A DNA stretch of 64,000 nucleotides from Nephrocerus scutellatus. Taxonomy: Eukaryota; Arthropoda; Insecta; Diptera; Pipunculidae. Shown piece after piece: positions 1-11,649 of this stretch. Location of the stretch: NCBI GenBank assembly GCA_947095585.1, contig OX352763.1:107859908-107923907 (forward strand), read 5' to 3'. Positions within the stretch are counted from its first letter, which is position 1, and each line of letters begins with the position of its first letter. The notes below the pieces were generated by a model. That model was not told the origin of the DNA. It did not search any database and saw only the letters and a program-made list of their open reading frames with translations. A program made the position numbers and the translations under genes.

Positions 1-345
1 AATAAATATTTTTTTAAATATATGACGAAGATGTCTAAATCTTTACAATATTTGTTAACCCGTTTTTGTCCAGTACCAGAAGACGATATAGAAGAGCGCG
101 TATTTTTGAATGCGGAGCTTATTGGGGTGTAATTAAACGTACCTCTTGAAAATGTACCATTGTCACTAAAAGGGAAACAAAAATTAAAAACTCTTATAGA
201 AAAAATATTTTGGCGACGCATGAAGGGAACTACTATCCCTTATGGGACAGAATCCATCGACTTCAACTCGACCCGAATCGCAGCAACTGCCCATTAGTTC
301 CACTAGCCTGAGCACAAAGACCTCGGATTTTTCCCTTACAAGGTC
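1..345. other. AT-rich stretch without a recognised gene
   Basis: No family match was recognised here. A short 36-codon frame runs from an ATG near 23 to a TAA near 133 on the plus strand, but it has no recognisable domain. The stretch abuts the transposase relic that starts near 349 and may be its decayed 5' part. Confidence 0.4.
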
Positions 346-348
346 AAG

Positions 349-1000
349 ATGACTCAGAAGTTGAAAGCAAATGACCATCCGCTTCGATATCAGTTCTCTA
401 CGTGGTCCATAGACCAGCTTGATCTCGGGGGCTATGTAAACAAGCAGAATTGCCAGATTTGGGGTTCGGAACAGCCACATGTAATCGTAGAGAAGCCAAT
501 GCATCCACCAAGAGCGACAGTTTTGTTTGGATTTTGGAGTGGTGGCGCATTTTTCTTTGAAAACGCCGTCAATAGCGACTATTACAGAACCAGCTGACCA
601 ACTTTTTATGGCCTCAAATTGACGCCATGAATGTGGACGACCTTTGGTTTCAACAAAATAGCTCCACATGCCATAGAAGCCAAATGACAATCGATCTCTT
701 GCGCGCCAAATTTGGCAACCGAATAATCAGCCGTTTTGGAGATGTCAATTGGCCTGCGCGGAGCTACGATCCGACGCCGAAGGACTTTTTTTTAATGAGG
801 TGCCGTTAAGTTTAGATGCTATTCGGATAATCCAGAGACAATTCCATCTTTAGAACATAACATTCAGACTGTTATTCGCGAGATAGGCGCCGAAATGATT
901 GAAAAAGTTTTTGAAAACTAAACTTACAGGATGGCTTGCTGTAAGGCCAGCGAGGAAGCCATATGAACGAAATTGTTTTTCATCCATTCTTAAATCGGAG
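349..1000 (+). pseudogene. Tc1/mariner-superfamily transposase relic (same broad family as the 48.1 kb element)
   Basis: Three frames together cover the C-terminal half of a DDE transposase of the IS630-Tc1-mariner superfamily. The visible blocks are VNKQNCQIWGSEQPHVIVEK near 440-500, FWSGG near 533-545, LWFQQNSSTCHRSQM near 640-685, and ISRFGDVNWPARSYDPTPKD near 725-790. A terminal block resembling NWTyRMacCKASrGgH follows near 905-970. The same landmarks occur in the fuller copy at 48221-49306. The second catalytic Asp (QQD) reads QQN here, and stops and frameshifts separate the blocks, so it is dead. No terminal inverted repeat was found. Confidence 0.82.
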
Positions 1001-1109
1001 ACTCAAACCTTAGCAATAAAAAAAATGTCAAAAAAAATATTGATGTATACCCATTTTATGGCGGTCAGCCATCAGCAGAGAAGGGCGAATAACACAGAAT
1101 GCTTCAGAA

Positions 1110-2393
1110 ATGCATGTGGCCGCAACTATCTCCGACTGGTGGAAGTGCGATCAAACCTCCACGTGGTGGCCGCTGGTAATTTTCCTCCAGTACGGGAAAA
1201 GCGAAATGATCGGGCTAGTCCTCTTCAAAGTAAGGCCAATAACCTCGCCCGTAAAAAACCATATTACGGAACCCAAAATCAGCCTCGGATACACTGATAA
1301 ACGACGACGACCACGGCAACGAAAACAGCTAAACGATTTAAGAATTTTCTCATGGAACGTACGGTCACTGTATGGAACTCGTTCTGCACAACAGCTAGCC
1401 GATACCATGTCCAAATATAATGCTGACATAACAGCAATGCCGCAACCCGAACCTGATGACGGTACGAACGTACCGAGGTGCCAACGTCGAATCGCACCAC
1501 TATCTTGTTGGTATGGTGCTCCGAGCGCGGATTGCATCAGCAAGAAAGACAGTATCCGCGAATCAGATTCGAGTCAATACGGCTGCCCTTCGAAACGAAG
1601 AGACCAGAAACAACTACGGTCAAGCGATAGGACTCGCCCTAAATGCAAGAAGAGTAAGTCCTGGGGCTGAGATGCCGGGCGTAGAAGAGAAATGGACACA
1701 CCTTAAGAATACTGTCACTAGTACTGCGGACTCCATTTTATGCAGTAGTCGTAGAGATCGGAACGACTGGTTCGATGACGAATGTAAGCTAGCGACTGAA
1801 GGTAAGAATGTTGCGTACCGAGCAATGCAACAATCTCACAGAACGCGGGTACGCGAAGATGAATATTAAGAGCTCAGAAGATAAGAAAAAACAGTGCACC
1901 GGCGATAGAAAGCAGCCTGGGAGAAGAATCTCGTCCGCGAACTAGAACAGTACAGAAGCAAGGACCGCACCAGGCGCGGTATGCGCGGTCTACCAAAAAG
2001 AATCTGCGGTATGACGCAATAAACACCGGGTTGCACATACTGCAGGGACAAAGAGGGTAATCTGAACGCCGATCTTAAAGGTATCTTCGAGCGATGGGAA
2101 GATCACTTTCATGAGTTGCTAAATGGCCAGATAACTGAGGATTTGGAGGCTCCACCAATGACCGAAGATCATACTATGCTGCCGCCCTCAATCATAGACG
2201 AAGTTAGCAGAGCGATAAATCGGCTCAAAAATAATAAGGCAACGGGATCTGATGGGATCCCAACGGAACTGATAAAAATATGTGGCCCCACATTACAGTA
2301 AGCAATTACTGAATTAATAGTGCAAGTATGGCAGGAAAAAGCTATGCCAGAGAACTGGCGAAGAAACATCCTGCGTCCCATACATAAGAAGGA
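1110..2393 (+). pseudogene. LINE relic, RTE-like (CFDP2-like endonuclease/reverse transcriptase), copy 1
   Basis: Decayed non-LTR retrotransposon. The endonuclease start is visible at 1345-1435 (WNVRSLYGTRSAQQLAD then NADITA). The sequence then jumps, with the middle of the endonuclease deleted, to its C-terminal motif near 1456-1500 (TVRTYRGANVESHHYLVGM), where the usual SDH reads SHH. The connector follows (WFDDECKLATEGKN near 1768-1809). The start of the reverse transcriptase is at 2116-2393, with NNKATGSDGIPTELI and a block near PENWRRNILRPIHKKD. Several stops and frameshifts are present. A DINE-like element cuts it off at about 2394. A second copy of the family lies at 17110-18185. The clade is inferred from resemblance to insect proteins annotated as craniofacial development protein 2-like. 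Confidence 0.85.
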
Positions 2394-2735
2394 TGTGTAT
2401 ATAATTTGAAGAAAATCTGGTTAGTTTAAAAAAAAATGTATGGGGCCCCACGAACACGGGGCCAGGGGTCTCCAACAACAAAAAGTGTTGTCCATCGGAG
2501 ATACACTTGTGTATATAATTTAAAGAAAATCGGGGTAATTTTTAAAATTTTTATATGGGCACCGAAAATTTAATAGAAAGTGTGTTGTCTCCGGAAATAA
2601 ACATGTGTGCAAAATTTCAATAAAATCGGGCTTTGGGAAGTGGGTAAAAAAATTGATCGCAAGATTCCACGACAGACAGACAGACGTGTCTCACGGGCAA
2701 ACGAAATTAATATAGAGAATTTGAAAATAACACTG
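2394..2735 (+). mobile_element. DINE/Helentron-like non-autonomous repeat
   Basis: The piece carries hallmarks shared with four other places in this window (7.7, 13.1, 25.8 and 26.7 kb). These are a GGAGATACAC block followed by AAAGAAAATCGGG; the string AATAAAATCGGGCTTTGGGA; a GACA-type microsatellite (2671-2686); and a terminal AAATTAATATAGAGAATTT (2706-2724). It interrupts the LINE reading frame right after the HKKDV codons. Classification as a DINE-1/Helentron derivative is inferred from the microsatellite plus conserved end layout. No coding capacity. Confidence 0.6.
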
Positions 2736-4479
2736 TCAGGCAGAAGAGTAGGGACGCTCAAGAAGTACATGGGGTAGAGAACAGTCGAGGAGGAATCAGC
2801 TCAACTGGGGAAGAGCTGGAGAGAGCTGAAATACAACTCTAGAAACTGCACACGATGGTGCGCAGGAATAGTGGAAGGCCTTAAAAAGTCCGAGGATCTA
2901 AGTAAGTTGAAGCCTCCGATTGGTTCACTTGATTTAAAAAAGCAATCACAGCAGCATTTTTTGAACTTATTTAGCGATCTGTTCAATCCTAAGCTGGAAG
3001 AATGTGCGTAGACCAGGATGCTCAGAATTAAGGGTATCCATTACTGCCACCACTATCGCTACAGGAAATACAAACAATCACAAAAATTCTAATTAACAAA
3101 ACAATCGCATTTATCATTTATACAACTGTTGTTTGTACAGACAATGAGCAAACTATATATAAACATCATCAAAACAATAAAAATACAAACATAATCAAGA
3201 GTGCAAAATAAATATATTTTATGCACTATATGCATAGTATATAGTGTAGGCAATCATAACCATCGAGAGGGAGAAAAATGTGTAAATATTTGTTAGCATG
3301 CAAGTTTGTAGTTTTGTGCACTGGGTGTTTGGAAGAATTGGGATGAATGAGTGCAGTGGGATGCTTGGAAGCAAACTCCACTTTTCATATATAACGACGA
3401 CGAGTATCTCTATAGACACACCAAACAAAACAACTCGAATATAAATGAAAAATCGATGTCGTCGTTGGTGTTGATGTAGTTTGTTGCTCTTGCTCTCCTC
3501 TCTCTGTTGATGTATAATACAACTGACTGAAAGTATAAGGATGAGAAGGAGTTAGGACAAGCAGCACGAGGTGTACAAACTAAATATATGCGATGCGGTA
3601 GATATACGGGATCCTTGCAACAATGATGATGATGTATACGTATGCAGCAGACAAGAAGGAGTGTAAGGTGGCATTAACTTACGGCGCACGGAGTCTTCTT
3701 GTGTCTGGGGCACTATTTGGGGAAAAGGATTCCATTTATTTATTTATTTCTATATAAATTGTCGTCAGGATAGTTTCTTTCTTTGTCGTTCATCCACAGA
3801 ACAGAACAGAAACTCTCTTTGAACTCCAACTTCAGTGCTAAGCGTCCCACCATCATCAACTCAACACAAAATACAAAAATGTGTTGGATGATGACACTAG
3901 AGGAGATGGAGGACTTCAATACAGATGCCGCCGCCGCGCCACATTTAAATTTCTCACACATATTTCTGAATTTTTTTTATACACATTTTGCAATAAAGTG
4001 CAAATAAGAATAAAACATACAACACAACAACACAACAGCAATAACAAAAGATATAGATGAGGATATAATAAAAAAGAAACAGGAATTTTCTGCCACATTC
4101 GACATTTTTGATGGTAAAATTGTACTGCAGAACGACAAAGGAGCGAAATATACTCGTATGCATCCCTCCCATTATGACTTCTGAAAGGATACGTGTTTAG
4201 CATTTTTATTTGTGTATTTATTTCATATTATATTTCACGATACGGGTTAATATTGGTTGGTTCAGCTGAGATCCATGAGATCTGACGGTGGTGTTGATTC
4301 TCTCGCTTTTTTTTTGTAGAAAATAACTGATATGTAAGTAATAACATTTTATTTGTCTTCGTGGACCTGAGAAATTAAGTTCACCATCTGGATCGGAAAA
4401 TATTAAGGATAAATGTTTCGAGTATGTATTTGCGTCCGTCGAAAATTCGTTTAATTCTTAAATATTTCGCATATCCTAT
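2736..4479. other. Non-coding stretch, no gene recognised
   Basis: Only short frames without recognisable domains occur. 2736-3010 shows codon-like texture but was not assigned and may be a LINE or gypsy scrap. 3100-4250 is AT-rich, with no repeat shared elsewhere in the window noticed. If extradenticle exon 2 lies outside the window, this is intronic DNA. Confidence 0.4.
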
Positions 4480-6110
4480 CAATATCAATGAAATGAACTC
4501 ATCACCACATTTGAAAACCTTAACGCCCACGCTGAGCAACATTCGTGAGCTCAAATCGATCGAATCTCTCGGCCACGTGCGTCCATTTAGCAGACCATAA
4601 ACCTGCTATTCTGGCAATAACAGAAACCCAGGTAAATGCTGATTACGACGTTTTGGATTTCAGTTGGCCTGGTCACAACTTGGTGCCAGTATTTTTCCCT
4701 CAAGTAGTGTAGTGTAGTGAGGTAGCTTATCAAACCCACGCTAGATACAACCATTTGGCGCAGTCAAAGTGCGTAAGCATAACATTTACCACTGCTTAAT
4801 ATACAGAAGCCCTAATTTAGACAGTGTCTATACTTGCAGCGAGTTAGATGCACTGTCTGACTCTATAACTAGAATTTTATCGGTTGGTCCATTTTCTGAA
4901 ATCGTCATTGCGGGAGTTTTCAATGGACACAATTCTAGTTGGTTTTGCCATTCAGGCTTAACAACACCGCAAGGAAGGGATGTTGAGTTAGTTGATCATA
5001 ACGCTAATACCCTTGACTTGATTCTTACCTCTCTTCCTAGCAAATAAACCGTCAGTGTATTATCACCTCTAGGCTCTTCAGACCATTGTGTGGTATCAGT
5101 TATTTCTCGTTGTCGAGCCACGCAGTATAAAGAGAAAACTCCTAAAAGAAAAGTATGGCTACACGAGAAAGCCGCCGACTGGGTTGGCCTCAATAATTTC
5201 TTTAGGAGCATTAACTGGCCACTTAATGCCAATGCCACAATCGAAGAGGGTATGAGACGGTTTATCCCTTCCAGGACAAAATCTATCAAACCGAAGGAAA
5301 ATGCTTGGTATGATTTAAGCTGTAAAGAGGCTTCTAGAAACCGGGAGATATGATTTCGTTTATATAAAGCAAACCCCACTATGGGAAAACCGAACCAAAT
5401 TTAGACGACTCAAATATGTTTGCAATGCCTACCTTTTACGATTCAAATTCGATTTTGACCACTAAGACAAAAAATACTTCAATGTTCCAAAGGAAGTGAA
5501 CATTTTTGGTCATTCGTGAAACGACTTAAAAATACTGCCTTCGTCTTCAATTCCAACGCTCATTCACAATGACACTCCAACTGTCAGCTATATAGCCAAG
5601 GCTAATCTGCTTGCTTGTGGGCGCCGTGTTTTAGTGGAAATGTGCATGGCTACTGAGCAGAAGGTTCGTGGTTCGAGTCCCAGTAACGACAAAAGTATTT
5701 TTTACGATGTCCCACCACTCGCGAATGGGTGACAAACGTTCCGAGAGTAACGTCCGGCCTTAAATTGTAGGTCCCTATAATATACATGCGCAACACAAAT
5801 AATCGCAAGAAGCTAGGCATTGCATCGCAATGGTCTGTCGCGCCGATTATTTTTGTTATTAATCTGCTTGCTTCATATTTCGCAGCTAGCTTCACGCTAC
5901 CAGACGGAGGTGTTTTCTCAAAAAAGCTAAATCTTAACCTCTCTTTCCGGCTTCCAAATTACTGTACCAAAAATTGAGGCAAAAAATACTACAATATCCC
6001 AAAGGCAGTAAAAATGTTTGGTCTTTCGAGAAAAAAAGAATCAAAAATACAGCCTCGTCGTCAATTCCAACGCTCATTTATAATAACACTCCAGTGTTCC
6101 AGTTTGTTCA
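4480..6110 (+). pseudogene. Jockey/CR1-group LINE relic, same family as the intact LINE at 35.7 kb
   Basis: The fragments match the endonuclease and linker of the LINE at 35737-38628. They include IYRSPNLDSV near 4800-4830, a GxFNxHNSSW block near 4912-4941 (GVFNGHNSSW, with the usual GDFN degraded), GSSDHCVV near 5075-5096, and LRQKILQCSKGSEHFWSFVK around 5462-5525. A SINE interrupts the ANLLASHFAAS block. A second, overlapping copy of the RQKILQYPKGSK linker starts at 5974, so part of the element is duplicated or two insertions are juxtaposed. Many stops are present and no reverse-transcriptase core remains. Confidence 0.85.
5617..5859 (+). mobile_element. tRNA-derived SINE with 14-bp target-site duplication
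   Basis: The element sits inside the LINE relic and is flanked by direct repeats TAATCTGCTTGCTT at 5603-5616 and 5860-5873. Its head resembles a tRNA: an A-box-like TAGTGGAAATGTGCATGG (5632-5649) and a B box GGTTCGAGTCC (5670-5680) matching the pol III consensus GGTTCGANTCC. The body (5690-5859) is unrelated to tRNA and ends in a T-rich segment. About 243 bp, typical of insect SINEs. It is not a tRNA gene, because the second half does not close a cloverleaf. The duplications show that retroposition followed the LINE insertion. Confidence 0.9.
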
Positions 6111-6903
6111 TTGTTGCCGCTTACACCTCCGAGTATTGAATTCTACCAATAAGACATCTGTATGTATTAAATGTATTGACAGAGTTTTTTTAACTGGTAA
6201 CATTCCGAGTAGGAACTCAGAAAATTACAGTCTGCGTCTTGTCAAAGTAGCAAAACTCACTTTTCGCATTTTTTTAAAATTACAGCTCCCATTTTTGAAT
6301 AAATTAGCACTATATATTAGAAAGGCTCATCGTTTTTTTTTTCCAGGTTAAAGACTGGCTATCTTCAATTAACTATGAGTTCATTGAAGCTTTTTTAAGA
6401 ACCATATATTAGTACCACATTTTTTTCTTTTGCTCAAATTGTTTAGTTTATTTTAAATAACTTGCAAAATATTTATTATTATTATTTCTTTTCTCTAATC
6501 TTTTTTTTTTGTACATATGTACTGTAAGATTTTTTTTAGTACTTATTGTCACCCCACTTTCAGATATTGGCATTTTAGTTTACTCATAACACCTAATGTG
6601 ACATATGTTGGGACGTTAATATTGAAAGGTTTAAATCCTTTAACACACTTCGAACTTTTTCTCATTACCTTAATAAAAATGCGCCCACGTCGCGTCACTG
6701 GAAGCTCGGTCAAATCAAGTGAACGATTTCTGTACCCAATCCGATTTGTATTAGCTTGGGTCGGTGCTAAATAAGAAGGGGAATTGCCTTGGTCGGCGGC
6801 GCTTCATGTCGACCTAGGTTGTGTTTGGCCAAACACCACTCAGCTGTATTAATTGATTCTTGAAACTAATACAAGCCTCGGGTAAGCATATCGAATCAAC
6901 ATC
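6111..6903. other. Stretch without a recognised gene
   Basis: This lies between two LINE relics. Frames of up to 125 codons (5974-6351) begin in LINE linker sequence, but their 3' part matches nothing I recognise. 6390-6520 is T-rich. 6670-6850 is more GC-rich and could be the 5' portion of the LINE that becomes recognisable at 6904, but this is unproven. Confidence 0.35.
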
Positions 6904-7704
6904 GTTTTTTTGATGGGTGACCTTAACGCAAAGGTAGGCAGCGACAACAGTGATTGGGAACATGTCATGGGAAACCATGGCCTTGGTTCTATGAATGACA
7001 ATGGTGAAAGGTATGCTGATCTTTGTTTTGATGGCAACCTAATCATTGGAGGCACAATTCTTGCCCACAAAAACATCCACAAAGCCACCTGGACCTCTCC
7101 TGATCACATGTACAACAATCAGATTGATCACATCGCTATAAGCCGCAATTGGCGTTCATCGTTGCTGGACGTTAGAACCGGAAGAGCAGCCGATCGTCTA
7201 CAGCGACCACCACCTTGTGGCTGGCAGTGTGCGATTGAAGCTCGCTGTCCACTCAACAACATGAAGTCAAACAACGAGAAAGCCAGCTGTATTTGCACTG
7301 AAAGATCCAGATGTGAAACTGTAATATGTATCCCGCATACAACAGTCTTTATCTGAGATATAGCCCCAAACAGTAGAGGCTAAATGGAAAAAAACAGTAA
7401 ATGCGTATACGAAAGCAGCCTCAAACATTTTAGGTTATCCCGACAAAACTAGAAAAGAACGGATATCAGATAGCACATGGAACAGCATTCACAATCGCTA
7501 GGTGACATGGAGCGAAAATTAAACTCACTAGAACTCCACGCTAACAAAGTAGGTTTAAAAATTAACGTCTCAAAAACAAAACTACTTCGCGTTAACGCTA
7601 GTGGAACATGCGATCTCTCGATTGACGGGCATCAGATAGAGGAAGTCGATAAGTTTTGTTATTTGGGCAGCTGGATGTCAAAAAAAACAACCCATAAAAA
7701 TTAA

Positions 7705-8133
7705 AATTTTTCTTGTAAATTCTCTAATCGGGGATACACACACACACACACACTGCGTGCTCGTTTTGTGGCAAAATCATTCACCAAATGACGCAGCGGC
7801 AGCGAACAGCGCTGCTCACAAAGCACAGAGCTCAGACTTTGCCGTGATCTGATGCGATATAGCGATATTTAAAAATTTAATATTGGGGTCCCCAAGGGGC
7901 CGATCGCTCCAAATTTTTACAAAAAGTGTTTTCCATCGAAGACACACATGTGTACAAAATTTAAAGAAAATCGGGTAAATTTTGTAAAATATTTGTATGG
8001 GAGCCCCCCGAACCCGCAGCCCGAGGGGCCTCAAATTTTAATAGAAAGTGTTGTCTTGGGAGATATACATGTGTGCAAAATTTCAATAAAATCGGGCTGT
8101 AGGAAGTGGGTTAAAAATTGATCACAAGATTTG

Positions 8134-8181
<48 letters not shown>

Positions 8182-8228
8182 CGGGCAAGTGAAGTTAATA
8201 TAGAGAATTTAAAAATGGTAGTGCTGAC
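7705..8228 (+). mobile_element. DINE/Helentron-like element inserted in the LINE
   Basis: The left side carries TTGTAAATTCTCTAAT (7713-7728) followed by a (CA)n run at about 7736-7753. The middle has CCATCGAAGACACAC and AAAGAAAATCGGG blocks. The right side has AATAAAATCGGGCTGTAGGA, a (CCAG)n microsatellite at 8135-8180, and the terminal AGTTAATATAGAGAATTT. LINE coding sequence stops at its left edge and resumes at its right edge, so it is a discrete insertion. The family is inferred from the shared architecture and not from a database match. Confidence 0.7.
8135..8180. repeat. (CCAG)n microsatellite
   Basis: About eleven uninterrupted tetranucleotide units lie at the position where related elements in this window carry GACA or GTCT runs. 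It is therefore part of the DINE-like element's internal microsatellite. Confidence 0.95.
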
Positions 8229-8771
8229 TCGGATGTGTGCTCTCGTGTAAACAAGACGCGACACTCTATAGTATGGTAAATATCTGGAACTCCTCGCAAA
8301 TCTCCCGGAATCTGAAGCTAACGATATTTAGATCTAACGTTCTCTCAGTACTGTTGTATTCCTGCGAAACGTGGAAAGTCACAGAGTCAATTGCGAAGCG
8401 CCTCCAAGTCTTCGTCAACAAGTGCTTACAGAAGATACTGAGAATAAGATTGCCGGACATTATCACCAATCAAGACTTGTGGAGAGTAACGCAGCAGGAA
8501 GCAATCGCGATCACCATCAGACGACGAAAATTGAGCCAGCCAAAGACGATATTGCGAAACTAGCGCTCGACTGAAATCCACAAGGAAGCCGCCGAGTTGG
8601 CCGTTCTAGTAAGACATGGAAAAGGACAAGAGAAGAGTAAGCAAGATCCCAGGGGACCGAGTGGCGTCTTTTGAAACCTCAGGCGATAATCGAGTTCGTT
8701 GGCGGGCGTTTGTAGAAGCCCTATGCTCCCCCGCGGAGTAAAGGAAAGAAAGAAGACTTTAATAAAAAAAA

Positions 8772-9438
8772 AAACGAATAATTCGGCTGTCTTCCAATTT
8801 TGAAGTAACCTGCCTCTCGGTTCGGTTTTTGATTTTTAGATTTGATAAAAAATTATCCTTCGACTTTAATGGTATTTTGCAGAAAGTTCTGCTACCGAAG
8901 TACCGGCGGCATCAAATTCTCCAGTAATAGCCGCTTATTTCACCGTGGTCAATTCTCTAGTTCTAGCCATTTAAAAGAACTTGAACAAAGGAAAGAAGAC
9001 GCTTTTCCGATTTTAATCCAGAACAGTCATTTGCACTTGTGCCAATAATTTTGCCGTTGTTTAGTGATGTCACAATAATTGTGCCACTCTAATTTTTTAT
9101 GATTTGAACCATTATTGCTTGAAATTGAATTTTGGTCTTTATTTACTTTTTTAACATAATTTAAAAGATTAATAATAAACAACAATATCAGTTGTATATT
9201 GCATTTTTGATTAAGTTGTACAACTCTATTGAAGTGATATGGTGTAAGTATTACATTGTGCAAATAATTTCGCCGATAACTGACGACTGTACATACAAGT
9301 ACCTCTTCCAGATAATACCTTTGGTCTTTTCACTCTTAAGAACTCTTGAGAAAATATAAATACTTTTCCAATCCAAATCAAAATAAATCGACTAAAGTTC
9401 ATGATAAAAACAAAACAAAGAAGAAACTGCAAACTTAC
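8772..9438 (-). other. exd: Probable start of extradenticle intron 1
   Basis: The splice donor GTAAGT reads on the minus strand at 9433-9438, directly after the coding exon. From there to the LINE tail at 8771 no second exon was recognised. Neither the rest of the PBC domain nor the homeodomain is visible in any frame below 9439. I infer that the intron extends past the window start, giving more than 9.4 kb. Confidence 0.6.
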
Positions 9439-9703
9439 CAGTTTTTTCCTTGATCTCACACAAAACCGAAAACAACGCCGGCTTCATCCGATGACAGTTG
9501 AGCGTGTGTTTTCTGGCTTGTGCCTCGTCAAGTGATTGCTCCGAAATGCTCATAATTTGTTGTAGAATTTCACCGATATCCTTTTGTTTGCGTACATCAT
9601 TTTCATTGCCAGTATTTTGTCCATCATCCTGTCCGGGCATACCGTAGCCTTGTGGGGCCATCATGCCGCCGGTATGTGCCATCATACGGTTGGGATCTTC
9701 CAT
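9439..9703 (-). CDS. exd: extradenticle, first coding exon (partial gene)
   Basis: Homeodomain cofactor of the PBC/TALE class that partners Hox proteins in the nucleus. The exon encodes 88 residues plus one base. It opens [20 protein letters not shown] and continues through [39 protein letters not shown] and CEIKEKT. These are the N-terminus and start of the PBC-A domain, nearly the same as Drosophila Exd as I remember it. The start is the first in-frame ATG (9701-9703) in a strong context, CATCACCATGG. The exon ends at 9439, followed by donor GTAAGT, and the split codon begins with G, fitting the Val that follows in flies. PBC-B and the homeodomain must lie on later exons, none of which was seen. 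Anything translated past the donor is intron. Confidence 0.93.
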
Positions 9704-10299
9704 GGTGATGACAAAGTGCACTAATTATAGAACAGAGTGATCGATCTGCACACGAGGGATGAGAAACGGAATTGAATTTATAACAAAAACAAACACAATA
9801 ATCACAAACTTGAATTTTAAGTTTAAAATTTATATAAATCCATGGGTGTTCAAAGTTAAAGAAACATACACCACTAAGGAAAGTATTATATGAACAAAGG
9901 GTGGCGAAATAAATAACTCCACAAAAACGAACAATTTGGAATTTTGCACGTCACTCCACCGCGACGGTGGACAGTAAACTGAATTCTCTGGATGTTGTCG
10001 ATACACAAACAACTGACAAGGACGGCGACGACGACGACAACGATTACAAATATAGAGATGGGGCTTTTGCGTTGCCTCTCTGCGATGCGCGATTTCCATT
10101 TACGAGTATATTACACTCAACTAAGAGAGTATCTTTGTAAGACAAATGGAATAGATATGAATATGAAGCACCAAACATTGAGAGTATTACTGGAACTGTT
10201 GTTTTGTTCTTTTTCAGCACATTTCAAAATGCAATTGGCTCTGTGTCTGTCCTCTAAGAAATGTTTCGATCTTTGATAAGGAACTGCAATTGAAGATGC
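9704..10299 (-). promoter_or_regulatory. exd: 5' leader and upstream region of extradenticle
   Basis: Upstream of the exd start codon on the minus strand. A pyrimidine-rich tract followed by GTGTGCAG near 9748-9765 could be a splice acceptor of a leader intron, but this is only a motif match. A GAC/GTC trinucleotide-rich patch occurs at about 10020-10045. No TATA box or transcription start can be placed with confidence, so the leader could be contiguous. The next element upstream is the R1-type LINE relic, which bounds the plausible proximal promoter. Confidence 0.4.
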
Positions 10300-11646
10300 C
10301 GACAGTTGCTACCGCAGAATAAACCACTAACTTTTTCTCACGAGGCACAGCTCAACAAAGTAAATATCCCATCGGTTACTGAAGAAGAGATTCTAGACAC
10401 AGCCACCAGAATAAAGACCCACAACGCCCCAGGTCTGGATGGTATTCCTAACGTGGTCATGAAGACTGCTCTGATAAGGAGGCCTGACATATTAAGTAGG
10501 GTGTGCACAGCGTACATTAACGATCGAATATTACCGCAATTAGTGCTCATTCTGAAAGATGACAAGCCACCAGAGGAATCGTCGTCGCAGCGACCTTTGT
10601 GTATGCTGGACTCAGCGGGAAAGGGGCTAGAAAGAATCATAGAGCTTGGAAAGATACACAGAATGATCCCGCGGACTATCAAGATTCCAAGAACGCTTTA
10701 TGAAGAAAAGGAGCGCTATCGATGCAATTGCGGCGATATATGATATCGCGCACAATGCAATTGCAGGAACGAGAAAGGCGGGGATAAGAAGTACTGGGTA
10801 GTGGTGACACTCGATGTCATAAATGCATTCACCTCCGAAAATTGGTACAAAACTTTGGTTTCCTTAACCTAACTGCGGGTACCCGACTATCTGCTACGGA
10901 TCATTGCTAGCTACTTCAGTGACAGAAGCTAGTCATATGACACTGAGGAGGGACCGAGGCTATAAAAAGTCACCGGAGGAATACCACACTGCTCTGCATT
11001 CTAACAATTAGACGTCCTGCTGGAATAGAAATCGTCGGATGACATAGCTATAGTGGTTGTTGCTAAAACACTCCTGGAGGTAACGCATAAATGTGATGAA
11101 ACGATTCGGGATGTCAGAGATTAGCTGCATGCTAGCGGATTACAAAAGCTAAGCTGACTGATAAGCAGGAGGAGTGGAAGGAGTGACAATCAGAGTCGGC
11201 GGACATAGCATCAACCATAGCATAGAGCCCACATATAAAATACCTCGGAATCCTGCTGGATCGCAGGCTCAATTTTAAGGAGCATCTGTAAAAAAGCAGC
11301 ACGTGCAGGAAAAGCTCTTCCGAGGATATTGTCCAATACTGATGGGCCTAAGCAGCCGATAAGAAAACTGCTAGCAAGGGTCAATACCTCGATATTAATG
11401 TATGCGGTGCCTATATGGCACCCGGCGACTTCTTGCTCCAGCTACATGAAAGGAGTTAAAGCAGCGTACAGACTGATGTCGCTCAGAATATGCTGCGCAT
11501 TCCCGACGATCTCCACTGATGGAGCCGGATTCATAGCAAGTATCGGCCCTGCAAGTATCGCACAATTGTCAAAAAAAAAAAACTATCTGTCCTTAGACAA
11601 ATGGTACGGAGTGTACGTAGAAGGAATTGTAAAAATGCGTCTGTAA
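10300..11646 (+). pseudogene. R1-type LINE reverse-transcriptase relic
   Basis: The RT fragment starts with IPSVTEEEILDTATRIKTHN, APGLDGIPNVVMKTA and RPLCMLDSAGKGLERII (10366-10650). Through frameshifts come VVVTLDVINAF (near 10798-10830), VPDYLLRIIASYFSDRS (10880-10930), VTGGIP (10970-10985) and AIVVVAKTLLEVTHKCDETI (11047-11105). The C-terminal segment is KLLARVNTSILMYAVPIWH and LMSLRICCAFPTISTDGA (11367-11530). The order matches the R1 clade of non-LTR elements. The metal-binding F/YADD box is deleted around 11035. Numerous stops make it dead. A sister fragment lies at 12641-12830. Confidence 0.86.
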
Positions 11647-11649
11647 AAT

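Larger units (their letters stand above)
6904..8771 (+). pseudogene. LINE relic with endonuclease and RT C-terminus, RT core deleted
   Basis: Endonuclease motifs are clear at 6910-7190: MGDLNAKVGSDNSDWEHVMG, IHKATWTSPD and NQIDHIAISRNW. A linker follows near 7290-7460 (ILGYPDKTRKERISDSTWN, read across frameshifts). The sequence then jumps directly to the region after the RT palm, at 7477-7704 (GLKINVSKTKLL and EVDKFCYLGSW), so the catalytic FADD core is missing. A DINE-like element splits it. It resumes at 8240-8770 with SVLLYSCETWKVTESI and QVFVNKCLQKILRIRLPD. The 3' end matches the usual terminal block and finishes in an A-rich tail at 8760-8773, marking the likely 3' terminus. Confidence 0.87.

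Noticed and set aside
5617..5690. tRNA gene
   Set aside because: A and B boxes are present, but no full cloverleaf closes and the unit continues for 170 bp with flanking target duplications, so it is a SINE head.
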